NCBI GenBank assembly: GCA_036023115.1
Contig: JAYKKT010000089.1
Span: 17,106,501-17,170,500, forward strand
DNA: 64,000 bases
Source: Brasenia schreberi
Lineage: Eukaryota > Streptophyta > Magnoliopsida > Nymphaeales > Cabombaceae
Reading direction: 5' to 3'
Each line of letters starts with the position of its first letter. The stretch's first letter is position 1. The notes under the pieces were generated by a model. That model was given only the letters and a program-made list of their open reading frames with translations, was not told where the DNA came from and searched no databases. Positions 11,255 through 22,847 of this stretch are shown one piece after another. Made by a program: the position numbers and the translations under genes.

Positions 11255-11650
11255 GGTAGGTCGGTTAGGGCTGGGCTGAGTGTAGTGGTTAGGTGGTTTA
11301 GGTAGGGTGGTATGTAGATAAGGTGGGCTGGAAAGGGTTGGGCCAGATATTTTAAAACTAGGGGTTTGGGTAGATTGTGGGCTAAGGGTGGTTTAGGGGT
11401 TTAGGGCTAGGTTAGGTGGTTGGGTTTTAGGGTGAGGTTTAGTGAGCTAGGTTAGGTGATTTGGCTAGGTTTAGGCTAGGATTAGGGAAATTAATCTAGG
11501 TTTAGGGAAGGATTAGGGAAGTGGGTTAGGTGATTAGGTTGGGATTAGGACGGGATTAGGGAAGTGGGTTAGGTGATTAGGTTGGGATTAGGGGTGGATT
11601 AGGGGTTTAGGCTAGGTTTAGGCATTTTGGGTTAGGTTTAGGTGAAGGAG
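11255..11650 (-). repeat. Telomere-like array in U3 of the solo LTR
   Basis: Units such as TTAGGTGATTAGG and GGTTTAGG run for about 400 bp upstream (rightward) of the TATA box. They mirror the array of LTR A. Confidence 0.75.
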
Positions 11651-12479
11651 CTCCCTTAGCATGGCCCATAGACCTTGATCACCCCATGTTGGTGCAGCCC
11701 TAGGTTAGGTTTTAGCTAATTAGAAGCTTAAACCCACTCAATTAGGCTAACCCACATGATTAAACCCAAACTTGACACACAAGTCAAGCTTAATACAACA
11801 CTCTTGATATTTTTCACCCCCACTCTCTCTCATGCCCAATATCCCACGTGAATTTCAAGTGGGCCCCACCTCCATTTATGAGAAGGTGATGTGGGCCATG
11901 GATATGGATATTGGATTGGATCTCTGGATCCAAATCCAAATCCAAGTCCACATATGGGTTTGGATTGGAATCTGGATATATATGGTCCAGATCCAATCCA
12001 AACTGAACTCTGACTCCTTCAAGCTGGGTTCGAAACGGACGATTCGTGCAGGGCCTGACAGCATCAGTACTCCGTCTGCGTTGGGTCTTCGCCAACATAG
12101 TCGTCCGCCTCCGTTTCTGCCTTTCGGAGATGACTTCAAATGCTATTTTGATAAGAACAGGGTCTTGGACGTTCGAGATCTTGGGGTGTGAATCAGATAC
12201 AAAAGTTGCTGCGCCGGGCTCGACATGTGCTCCGGTTCCGGGCTCTTCTTAGCTCTCCTGGTCCTGTCTTGATCGGGCCAAGCCGCTTCGGGGTTTCAAA
12301 ACATGTTTTAAAAGGGTTTTCAAAAGCCATATCATTTGTTTTTGAAAGATATAGTTTAAAACATATATACAGGGTTGTCTGGAAGGCTCCTGGGTTTCCA
12401 GACTCAAAGTGGCCCTTTGGGGCTGCTTTTACAAAACCAGGTTTGTTTAAGGAATTCGTGGGATTTCGGGGTGTTTACA

Positions 12480-12484
12480 GTGGG
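12480..12484. repeat. Target-site duplication GTGGG, right copy
   Basis: This is an exact match to 9043-9047 on the other side of the solo LTR. Confidence 0.88.
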
Positions 12485-13513
12485 TTAGGTGATTAGGCTA
12501 GGATTAGGTTAGGTTTAAGGAAATGAAGCTAGGTTTAGGGGAGGATTAGGGAAGTGGGTTAGGTGATTAGGTTGGGATTAGGCCGGGATTAGGGAAGTGG
12601 GTTAGGTGATTAGGCTAGGTTTAGGACGGGATTAGGGAAAAAGGCTAGGATTAGGGGTTTTGGCTTAGGATTCGGTTAGGGAGCTCCCTTTGCATAACCC
12701 ATAGACCTTGTTGCATCATGTTGGTGCAGCCCTAGGTTAGGTTTTGGCTAATACAAGCTTAAACCCATGCTAATTAGGCTAACCCACATGATTAACCCCA
12801 AACTTGACACACAAGTCAAGCTTAACTACAATTACCCTCAAATCTTATCCTCCCCCACTCTCTCTCATGCCCATAATCCCACGTGAATTTTAAGTGGGCC
12901 CCACCTCCATTAATGAGAAGGTGATGTGGGCCATGGATGTGGATATTGGATTGGATCTCTGGATCCAAACCCAAATCCAAATCCACACATAGGTTTGGAT
13001 TGGGATCTGGATATATATGGTCCAAATCCAATCCAAACTAAATTCTGACTCCTTCAGGCTGTGTTCGAAACAAACGGTTTGTGCGGGGTCTGACAGCATC
13101 AGTACTCCGTCTGCGTTGGGTCTTCGCCAACATGGTCGTTTGCTTCTGTTTTCACCTTCCGGAGATGATTTCAAGTGATGTCTGATTATAACAGGGTCTC
13201 GGACGTTCGAGATCCTGGGGGTGGATTCAATACGAGAGTTGCTGTGCCGGGCTCGACATGTGCTCTAGTTTCGGGCTCTCTTCAGCTCTTCTGGTCCTAC
13301 TTGCGTCAGGCCAAGCCGCTTCGTGGGGTTTCAAAACATATTTTAACAGTTTTTAAAACATATTATACATATTTAAAACATATAAGAGTTTAAAACATCT
13401 GTACAGGGTTGTCTGGAAGGCTCCTAGGTTTCCAGACTCAAAATAGCCCTTTGGGGCTGTTTTTACAAAACCAGGTTTATTCGAGAAATTCATGGGATTT
13501 TGGGGTGTTTACA
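12480..13513 (-). repeat. Element B 3' LTR, right fragment (U3 start)
   Basis: This segment continues the minus LTR to its terminal GGTGTTTACA at 13513. It has the TTAGG array (to about 12680), GGATCCAAA blocks and the palindrome around TATATATGG near 13010. The polypurine tract of B follows directly. Confidence 0.85.
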
Positions 13514-14695
13514 GATGCCCGTCTTTGGCCTTGTCCAAATCGATTTGGATAAGGGCAAAGATGACAAACACCCCTTTCAATGTCTCCCTAGATCTAACCA
13601 CGAAAAATATGGGATCGTCCCAATCTTTAGCAAAATCTCACTTTTAAAAACCCTGGTAGGAGTAGATATCACGCCAAAGGGATATACAAAATGGTTTCTG
13701 GTCCTAAAATGGGATCATGTTATGCAAGTGTCTATGCGTGGAAATGCAGATGCATGACATGGGTGGGGTGCCAAGAGTGGCGACCTCCTAGAGACCAGAT
13801 ATGGTCGAACTCTTGAGACTTACAAGGCCTGCTGCTCCAAGTGAGCAGATCCTATGCTGTTCGATGTTCGATTTTCAAAATTTTATTTACAAAACTATTT
13901 ACAAAAGGGACAACTGTCTTGAGTCTCGATCCTAAGGATCTCGAGCTCTTCGTGTTTGCCTTTGCTTGAGTCTTGACACTCGCTTATCTAGCGGAGGTTT
14001 TATAAGAAAACAAGGCATATTTCAAATTCCTACGCCTTACTCAAAACGTCGAATTCTCAAACAAAATGAAATTCAAGTAAGTAAATCCTATTTTCACTTT
14101 AGGATTCCTCGAAATGAACCATGTTTTAGTTTGGGATAAGCCAGGGATGGGAAAGAGATACCACGGTCCCTTCTGAATCGTCCCGTGGTTTAAGGCACAG
14201 AAGGCGGAAAACTGCTCTTTTTGAGCTTTTTGGCCTCTTTTTCCCTTTTTTTCCTAGAGGGTCTCCCTTTGGGAGTATTTTTTCTTTAATCCCTCTCTTT
14301 TTTTTTCACAAGAGAATCGATTTTTCTTTTGAATTCTGGTTTCTTTCTTTTGGAAAGAGATTTTGGATGGGAAATTCCCTTCATTTGGGCCTTTGTTTTC
14401 CTTTTGGAAGGAGAAGAGAAGAGGGGAGGACTTATCCCAAGCTCACACTCGATCCATTCCAGATCAGCCTATTTAGAAATAGCACGTACTACTTGCAAGT
14501 ATCTTGCTATATTGAACTAGGCTTTTCTTTGTAAGAAGAAGGATTTTGAAATGTAACCACGATTTTGAAGACTCCGCTCTTTCACAAGTGTGAATTCTCT
14601 TACTCAGGGTCACACGATTTTGCCTTTGCACCTTATTTTCAGGTCTCAGGGCAACTATTCCTAAAATTTTTGAAATTTGGAATTTAATCCAAATC
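13514..14695 (-). other. 3' UTR of element B with polypurine tract and hairpin
   Basis: GATGCCCGTCTTT at 13514-13526 is the complement of the polypurine tract; here an internal C interrupts the run (AAAGACGGG). The hairpin arms are at 13523-13540 and 13543-13560. The CCACGG/CCGTGG inverted repeat is at 14161-14188. No gene is seen in the remaining 1 kb. Confidence 0.75.
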
Positions 14696-17600
14696 CTACA
14701 CATAATACTTCTTTAAGTATTGAATATTGATAGGATCTGCTAAATTCATACCTTCTACATCGATCAACCAATATGAGTTGTTCGTGGTGGTTGCATGTAC
14801 AACATAGGGTCCATCCCACTTGGGGCGCCACTTTCCAAGTGGATGTGGGCCACGATAGTGGATGATTTTCAAGACCAGATCCCCCACTTCAAAGTGGCGA
14901 GGTCTCATGTGTTTGCCATAGTGTCGGGCTATCCTTTGCCGGTATGCACGAGCATGATCCATAGCAAGGAGTCGCCTCGCATCTAGCAAATCTAGTTCGG
15001 CCATCCTAGCATGCTGAAGCGTCTCTAGGGGGAGGTCGAGTGCTATGGATGTATGGAATGAATGCAGTTGAGTATGAATGGGAAGAATGGCGTTTGTGCC
15101 ATAGACCAGTTCGAATGGTGTGGCATTCGTGGGAGTCCGGATGGAAGTCCTATAAGCCCATAAGGCTTCATCCAGCTTCTCGTGCCATGTCCTACCCTTC
15201 TCTAAAGTCTTCTCAATTATGCTAATGAGAGTCTTGTTTGTGGCTTCGGCTTGGCCGTTGCCTTGAGGGTAGTAGGGCGAGGAGAAGTGGTGAGTTATGC
15301 CATACATGTTGCACAACTTAACCATCCGCTCGTTCTTGAATGGGGTGCCATTATCCGACACAAGGTCTCGTGGAACCCCAAATCGAGCCAAGATATTCCT
15401 CCTAATGAAAGCCACCACATGTTGCCCCAGCACGTTGGTTAGGGAAATGGCTTCCACCCACTTGGAGAAATACTCTGTGGCTGCTAAAATGAATCGATGC
15501 CCATTCGAGGCTTTTGGAAATATAGGGCCAACAATGTCAAACACCGACATGGTGAATGGCCAGGGGCTGACCACGGAATGCAATGCAGATGAGGGGATAT
15601 GAAAATGCGTGCCCATGCACTTGGCATGGATGACACTTCCTAACATGATCGTGACAATCCTTTTTCAGGGTGGACCAAAAATAGCTCCCTCTAAGTATTT
15701 TCATTGCCATCATGTTGGCATTAACATGACCTCCACATTCTCCATCGTGGAACTCATGCATCACTATCCTAGCCTCCTCTAGATCGATACACCTAAGTAG
15801 GATGCCGATAAAACTCTTTTTGTAGAAAACCCCACCCAGAATGGTGTATCGGGTCGAAATCTTACAGATGAATGCCTTATTATTGGATGTGGCATCCTCG
15901 GCGAATCCCCCATTTTCTAAAAATTGTTTTATGTCATAAAACCAGGGTTTTTCAATAGAGTCTGGGTTATTTTGGCAAATATCCAGATCATGTGCGGATG
16001 GGTTGGGCACATGCCATATTTCTAAAGACCGGGTCCTTGAAATGGGATCGACCTTTAGGGCTGAACCCAAGGAGGAGAGGGCATCGGCGATGCCATTGTC
16101 CTCTCTTCCTACGTGTGTGAGTTTACACGATTGGAAGGACTCAACCAATTGAGTGGCCAACTCGTGATATGGAAGCAGTTTTTCATTACGTACTTGTCAA
16201 ATTTTTAAAACCTGGTTTATGACAAGGAGCGAATCTCCAAAGACCTCAATGCATGATGCCCCTAGAGTTTTCGAAATCCTTAAGCCTTGTATGAGTGCTT
16301 CATACTCAGCTACGTTGTTGGAACATTCGAAATCTAGGCGAACTGCTATGGGAATCTCACCCTTTTCAGGGGAGATTAGGATGATCCCGGCACCAGCCCC
16401 TTGTTGGTTTCGTGCCCCATCGAAGTGCATCTTCCACACTTGGTTTTCAAAAGAATTTGCCAAAATGTGGTTTTGAAAATAGTTTTGCAATATGCCTTCA
16501 TCAGGCATTTCGACAAGAGTGGGATATGAGTCCTCTAAGGGGAATTCAGCCACGTAATCTGCTAGGGCTTGCCCCTTAATGGAGATCTGGTGATGGTATT
16601 TTAGGTCATACTCCATTAGAAGGAGTTGCCATTTGCCCAATCTACCCGTGAGAATGGGTTTTTCGAACAAGTGCTTGATTGGATCAAGCTTGGACACTAT
16701 CCAGATCTCATGATCTAGGAAATAGTGTCTGAAGTTTTGGCAGTCCCAGACTAGGGCCAAGCACGTCTTCTCCATGGCTTGATAATTTCGTTCATAAGCC
16801 AAGAGAGTTTTCGAAATATAGTAGATGGCATACTCCTTATGGGTGTCATCCTCGTATTGAGCCAATAGGGCTCCTAAAGCATTCGCATGCATAGAGATAT
16901 AGAGTAAAAGCGGTTTTCCTTGCTTCGGAGGATTCAAAACGGGGGGATTAACCAGGTATGCCTTTAGTCTCTCGAAGGACCTTTGGTATTCGTCATCCCA
17001 TAAGAATTTCGTGCCCTTCCACAACAGTTTGTTGAAGGGTTCGCATCTAGTCGCCAGATTTGATATAAATCGGCGAACGGACTGTAATAGACCCTGGAGG
17101 CTACGAATTTGGGTGAGATTAGAGGGTGGAACCATGTCTAGGATGGCTCGACACTTAGAGGGGTCGACTTCTATACCCCTTTGGCTCACCATAAAGCCTA
17201 GAAGCTTCCCTGATTCTACCCCGAATACACATTTTTGAGGGTTTAGCTTTACTTTGTAAAGCCTAAGCCTTTCGAAAATCTTTTGCAAACATTCGATATG
17301 AGTGCATCGGGTTTTGGATTTCGCCAAGAGATCATCTACATACACTTCTACGAGCTCATGAATTTGATCATGGAAGATCGTGGTCATGGCTCTCTGGTAT
17401 GTCGCGCCGGTTTTCAGACCAAAGGGCATGACTGTATAGCAGTACGTGCCCCATGGGGTTGTGAAGGTGGTCTTACCCTGATCTCGTGGACTTAGTTTGA
17501 TTTGATTATAGCCTGAATAGCCATCCATAAACGAAAACATTTCATGATTTGCAGTACTATCGACTATCAAATCTATGTTTGGTAAAGGATAATTATCCTT

Positions 17601-18374
17601 TGGAGTGGCTTTATTCAGGTTTCTGAAATCGATGCATATTCAAATTTTCCCATTGGTTTTTCAAACTACAACGATGTTTGACAACCAATCAGAATACGCA
17701 ATGGGTTTTATAAATCCGGCTTTTAATAGATCTTCTAAACCCTCTTTGACTTGCATGTGTACATTCGGGTGTATTTTCCTAAGCTTCTGCTTTATAGGTT
17801 TTACATCCACATCTAAGGGAAGACGATGTTTGATGATGCTGGGGTCTATGCCTGGCATGTCTTCATATGTCCATGCAAACACATCTAAATAGGTTTGTAG
17901 AAATGCAATGAATGCTGATCTTTCATGTTCATGCAAGCATGCGCCTATTTTGATGGTTTTGGGATTGGAATCATCCCCTAGGTTCACCTATATGAAATCT
18001 CCTCCTACTAAATTGGAAGGTCTTTCAAAATCGAGAATTTTATGAAATTCTGGGAGCTCGAAAGTGGAATCTTCCTCAAGGGGATCCACTTCTGGGCTTC
18101 GATCATTCTCGTGGGTTGTAGACCCGAGGGAATTTGATGCGTGAGTTTTCAAAAGACCTGTTTTTGTACTCGGATTTTCAATTGATTTCGAAATTTTTGG
18201 TCTGGCTATGCAGACGACGTTCCTTTCGAAATCTTTTTCCAAAGTCCGACCAGGAGCAGCTATATACAAAATCTTTTTGGTATTTTCTAGATTTTCGATT
18301 TTTGTGGGTTTTTGTAAAACAAGAACCTTAAGAACTTTACAAAGCACTCTATTTTCGAGTTTTTGTTTTTCCAT
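14696..18374 (-). pseudogene. pol: Element B pol pseudogene
   Basis: The gene reads leftward from an ATG at 18374 (MEKQKLENRV). It covers the pol leader, RT (YVDD at 17342-17331), RNase H, second RNase H and integrase, ending at 14696. Breaks visible against A, C and E: GAG-to-TAG at 17990-17988, two CGA-to-TGA changes at 17663-17661 and 17642-17640, TGG-to-TGA at 16199-16197, and a frameshift near 15600 in integrase. One codon is missing in RT just before the GATYQ motif. The two CGA-to-TGA stops fit decay of methylated CpG. The gene is beyond doubt non-functional. Confidence 0.93.
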
Positions 18375-18485
18375 TGTTTTTGGTTTTTCTTCTTTTTGGT
18401 TTTTTTGATTTTAAGTTTTCCAAATGTTTTTGTTTTTTTATGAAAGGGATCTTCCATCATACCTACAAAGGGAAAACACTACGGG

Positions 18486-19847
18486 TTAGACTCGGAATAG
18501 GAGGTCTAAATCGTAGGTCTCTTCTAGGGTAGGCTCCAAGGCACCCTTGACCCAGGTGGTCACAGGGGGTGGCTCTGGTGGTATTTTGGGAGTATAGTCG
18601 ATCCTGTATCGGCTTGGGTTGGCCCTAGGAAGGATGGGCTCTAGGAGACCCTGGTTTTGTGCCCCTAGACTTTTATAGGGCATATAACCCATATTCAACA
18701 TCATGTTCCACGATTTTTTGTTTTTTGAAAATGCAGAGTATAAATCGTGGTCCTGGAACTTGCTATCGTCCATATTGTGCTCGTATGGCTTTCTGTCCAG
18801 GGGTTTTGAAAATAGGGGATGCTTGGGTCTTCCTAGAAGGGTTAAAATTGAGAGGGGGCCTGCTTTGGGCGGCCCCTTCACATATACAACCTTCCTAAGG
18901 TTGTTTAACACGAGCCTTGACGGCTCAATCATAGTCTGCCCCAGGTTAGCCTCATGGGCCTGGGAGCTCGACAAACAAGCGGAGTTTATGATCCCCTGAA
19001 GCTGTGGGTGACTCTCACCTAGGATCACCACGACCTGGTCCCTGAAAGGGATCTTGACACACCTGTGGAAGGTGGATGGCACAGCGCACAAACTATGTAT
19101 ACAGGGCCTTCCCAACAACAGGTTATAATGGGGGTGGATGGCACAGCGCACAAACTGTGTAGACTCATTCTCATCGTATCCAGTGATAACGATGGGGCTT
19201 GGGTTCACAGAAGTCAAGGTGACTCCGATTTGGTACGCCACATGAAGTGAAAGGATGTTGAGCCCTCCTCCCCCATCGACTAGGCACCTGTCCAGAGAGT
19301 GGTTATTCAGAACCACCTCGATATGCAGGGCCTGGTTATGGGACTCGTAGGGTCTATCTACATCATCTAACGAGAAAGTGATGGGCGATTTGGCTCCTAT
19401 TAAGGCCACTTGGTCAGACAAGGATTCCGGACTTATGTTCGAATCAACCTTGGCTCTTTCTAGAATTTTCTCTAGCACGAGTCTATGCCTAGGCGAAGTT
19501 TGTATAAGCTCTAGGATAGACATGTGGATAGGAATCTTTGAAAGATGGTTTTCGAAATCATAAGAATTTAGGATGACTTTCCCCTTGTCTGCTTTTGGCA
19601 GAACTCCAAGAATACATGCTTTTGAGGGGCCAAGCACACTGACCACCTTTTTAGCACTTTGTAGGTGCGGGGGTTGATAGATCCTCCCGGATTTAGTCAC
19701 TTCCCCCACGACCAACCTAGGGTTTGCACTAGAATTGGCTCTAATTATGAATTGAGGAGCACCTTGAAGTTTTAAAACTAGTTTAGCCGGGGATTCAGCT
19801 CTTGGTGGTCCCCGAATGACGACTTGGGTGGTCTTCTTGTACAGTAC
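18486..19847 (-). pseudogene. gag-pro: Element B gag-protease pseudogene, C-terminal half
   Basis: The reading frame runs from the Y junction at 19847 to a natural stop at 18488-18486. It holds the aspartic protease core (CLVDGGGGLNIL near 19290), HPHYNLLLGRP and the G-patch-like tail SWNMMLNMGY. The gag domain and zinc knuckle are lost with the upstream half. About 90 bases between the protease Asp and HPHYN are replaced by a second copy of a neighbouring segment (near 19060-19160). The protease fold is therefore disrupted. Confidence 0.85.
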
Positions 19848-21338
19848 TGTAGACGCGTGAAAATCCCCCGCCTCTCGCCTTTTCAGGGCTTGGAGCGGAT
19901 CCTCTCGTGCGTCTAAGGCCTATTTATATAAACAGGGCGTGCCAGCTAGCTTACCTAAGCTAGCGAAGATATTAAACTGACTTCTAATCGTGGCGACTAT
20001 GAGCAAGTGAGCTCTTGTCGTCGCAGACCTTCTTGCACCGATGCGCAAGGGTCAGTCTGTACGCTTTGAAAAATCGAGTTTTTGGGATAGAAAGCCTACG
20101 AAGCGGTTCAAGGTGTTTAATTCGGGTCTTTTAGATGCGATTGCAGATTTTAGATCACGTGGATTTGCACGTGCCTAAGTCTTTCTTTTTATCTCTTTGT
20201 GGGCCACCTAGTTTGTGTGTTATGAACACTCCACTACATGGGCGAATTTGAGCTGGAATACGGGGCTTGCTTTGATGCATTATGCGTCCTACCTCGTGGT
20301 ATGGCGTAGATGCAATGCAAACTCACGCTACTCCAAAGGGAAAAACCGAAATGTAAAGACAATGCTGAAGGGAAATAACCAAAGGAAAATAACCGAAAGG
20401 GAAATGACTTGTAATGTAAATGCCGAAGGGAGATATGTATATAGAGTATGTATATGGGCCCTTACTCGGGTCTTGCAAATAAGAGCGAAGGCTCAATGTG
20501 GGTGCGTGCTTGAATTGAAAGACTTACACACCCGACATGAAATTAAACCCAAATATAACTTGCAGTATGGCCTTGACTAAGGTCTTGGGAATAAGAGCGA
20601 AAGCTCAATGTGTGTGAGTGCTTGAATTGAAGTACTACGCACACAACATGAAATTAAACCCAAATAGTATAACACGGCCCTTACTTGGGTCTTTAAAATA
20701 AGAGCGAAGGCTCAATGTGGGTGAATGCTTGAATTGAAAGACTTACACACACGACATGAAATGAAAGCCCAAATAGTATAACACGACCCTTACTTGGGTC
20801 TTTGAAATAAGAGCGAAGGCTCAATGTGTGTGAGTGCTTGAATTGAAAGACAACACACCCAACTTAAGCAAAACCCTACGAAAATTAAAGTATATATCTA
20901 CACTCATGTATTAGGGGCTGATTAGGCCCGTGTGTGTTCAAAACCGAGCACAACTAAGAGAGTGCACGTGTGTGGGTGTGCCAAGCCACGTTATTACAAG
21001 CGGGGGGAGACTATGCTCCGTTATTACAACCCCGTATCGAATTGAATCTTAAGCAAGTATACAACTAAGGACCGAGTTAGGCACTTGCTAATAGCTGGTC
21101 CGAAGAAGCCTTGCTTGAGCGTGGACTTGGCCTTCGCCTTGGGCTGCAAAAGGGAGCTCCGCGAGGTTGAACGGCAAGGGGAGGTGCTGGCCGGATGTCT
21201 TTGGTGCGCGGAAGAGGTGCCTTGAAGATGGCCGGCTACTAAGGATGTGCTGGTTTTGGTGTGTTGGGCTAAGGGAGCCTAAGTAAGGTCACTAGGGAGA
21301 GTGTAGTGTTGGGGAGTATGGCACTAGGGGAAGGGAAC
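19848..21338 (-). repeat. LTR Y: partial type-1 LTR on the minus strand
   Basis: It starts with a complete U5 end (TGTAGACGCG) immediately after AGTAC in the gag of B. It contains the 14-bp and 110-bp repeats (about 20360-20855) and the G-rich stem. It stops at 21338 where element G begins. Its sequence is more diverged from the other type-1 LTRs. It may be a solo LTR or the 3' LTR of another minus element; its other half is not in the window. Confidence 0.8.
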
Positions 21339-21688
21339 TGTAAACACCCCAAATCTTCTATATTTCAAAAACTCTCAAAAACACCAAAAAGCTCGTTTGA
21401 GCCAAAACGACAACCTGTTTTAAAATATGAAAACAGGTACAGAAGGCAAAGGAAGACCCTAGGCCCGAAGAGGATTCAAGCCCAGAGCTTCAGAAGCCAC
21501 TCCCTAATAAAAAAACAAAAGAAAGCAGAGCCCGTTTGATGAAAAGCTCAACGGAGTCCAGAACGGCGAGACGGAGTCCGGACGACAAAGTTGGGGAAAA
21601 CCCAGCACCAGGCGGAGCGCTGATGAAGCCAGTGCCCACACAGATCATTCGCCTCGAGAAGCCAAGAAGGACTGTCCGAAGAAATTTT

Positions 21689-21725
21689 GATTTGGATCTG
21701 GACCATATATATCCAGATCCAAATC
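21689..21725 (+). other. Perfect 14-bp palindrome arms in U3 of LTR G
   Basis: GATTTGGATCTGGA and TCCAGATCCAAATC flank CCATATATA. Type-1 LTRs have the same architecture with a different outer sequence (for example 41055-41096). The role is unknown; it could be a cruciform, a repeated protein site or an RNA hairpin near the 3' end of the transcript. Confidence 0.6.
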
Positions 21726-21956
21726 CATGTAATGAATAGTGTTTGGATTTGGGCCAATCCAAATAGTGTTTGGATTTGGATTGGATTGGATCTGGATCAA
21801 AATATCCAGATCCATATCCATAAAAATGATGGGTTTGGATCGGATACGGATCTCAAAATATCTGAGATCCAATATCCAGATCCAAATAGTGTTTGGATTT
21901 GGGTCTGGATCCAAACCCCAAACCCAAACCCAAATCCAAGACCCACCTCAAATCTC

Positions 21957-21964
21957 TATAAATA
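21957..21964 (+). promoter_or_regulatory. TATA box of LTR G
   Basis: TATAAATA is a near-consensus plant TATA box and is followed by a purine-rich leader. The corresponding part of the 3' LTR of G is deleted, so only the 5' LTR keeps this promoter. Confidence 0.7.
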
Positions 21965-22813
21965 GAGGTGAGAGGGTCCATGTAAAGGGTTCATGCAAAT
22001 ATTTGGGAGGAGAGAGAGGGAGTGATAGACCTAGCCATGTGGGCTCATTGGGTGAGGTGGGTTCAAGCCATGTGGGCTAAGTGGGTCTAGACCAAGGGGC
22101 TGCAACCAAGGTGGGTTGGACCAAGTGGCTGCAACCGTGGAGACGTGGGCTCAAGCCATGAAGGACCGGCTCCAAGAGGTAAACCTAACCCCTGACCTAG
22201 CCTAGGTTCGAACCTACCTAACCCTAACTGAACCAACCTAACCCTAACTGAACCCTAACTAGACCTAACCTAACCCCAACCGCCTCAAACCATCCCTAAC
22301 AAACCCCAAAAACTTCACCCCGACCGGCCATGAGCAAACAGCGCCTACCGCGCGCCCTGAGTCCTGCCGCGCCCCCCTCTACTGCCGCGCGCCCCTTCTG
22401 CTGCCGCGTGCCCTACTTCCTGCCGCGCGCCCCTCTGTTGCCTGCACGCCCCGCGCCGCAGCCGTCCCGCGCTACTGCGTGCCCTGCGCCCCAGCGCGCC
22501 CAGCGCTAGGCGCCCGTCTGCTGCGCCAGGCGCCAGACGCCTCCCTACCGACCTGACCACCCCCCTGCCGACCTGACCTGCACCCTAGGACAAACCCTAC
22601 ACAGCCCCCGTCTTGGCTGAACCTTAGTTCCCCTAAGACCCTAACCGTGCCTCATAGAACCTCTCTCAAAGCCACCTAGGATAACCCCCTCTTGGCTGCC
22701 CAAGGTGAACCGTGAGCCCACGTGCCAGCAAGTTGAACATGAACCAGCTATTTGTAAGTGTCTAAACTTGGTCTATTACATTAACTTGCTTTATATTCAA
22801 TTAAATTTTGATA

Positions 22814-22847
22814 CGGGGTTGTAGTAAAGGAGCTTCGTCTCCCCCCG
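22814..22847 (+). other. Nested CGGGG/GGAG stem in LTR G
   Basis: CGGGG pairs with CCCCG, and inside it GGAG pairs with CTCC around CTTCGT. The same nested pairing is found in type-1 LTRs (42564-42597 in E), with a changed loop (CATAGT) and unchanged stems. Confidence 0.5.

Larger units (their letters stand above)
9048..12479 (-). mobile_element. Solo LTR (type 1, 3432 bp), minus strand
   Basis: The LTR is complete. It begins TGTAGACGCGCG and ends GGTGTTTACA on the plus strand, and GTGGG flanks both sides. No internal sequence is attached. A solo LTR normally forms when the two LTRs of one element recombine and delete the interior. Its order of parts, read leftward, matches the other LTRs, with TATTTAAA at 11240-11247 on the complementary strand. 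It sits in the 3' LTR of B in the same orientation. Confidence 0.93.
8867..19847 (-). mobile_element. Element B: type-1 Tat retrotransposon on the minus strand, truncated
   Basis: Reading leftward, the element has a gag-protease remnant (19847-18486), pol (18374-14696), a 3' UTR and a 3' LTR (13513 to 8867). A solo LTR interrupts the 3' LTR. The 5' half of gag, the primer-binding site and the 5' LTR are missing because LTR Y begins at 19848. The U5 side of the 3' LTR is missing because LTR X abuts at 8866. B carries the most stops of any copy here and is probably among the oldest. Confidence 0.88.

Noticed and set aside
9048..12479. Reading the solo LTR as the 5' LTR of element B
   Set aside because: It is followed by GTGGG and U3 sequence, not by a primer-binding site, and the matching GTGGG on the other side shows an independent insertion.
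22345..22560. 71-codon Arg/Ala-rich ORF in the GC-rich part of LTR G
   Set aside because: It is low-complexity, from GCGCCC repetition, open in other frames too and not preserved as a gene. It is partly duplicated in the 3' LTR as DNA only.
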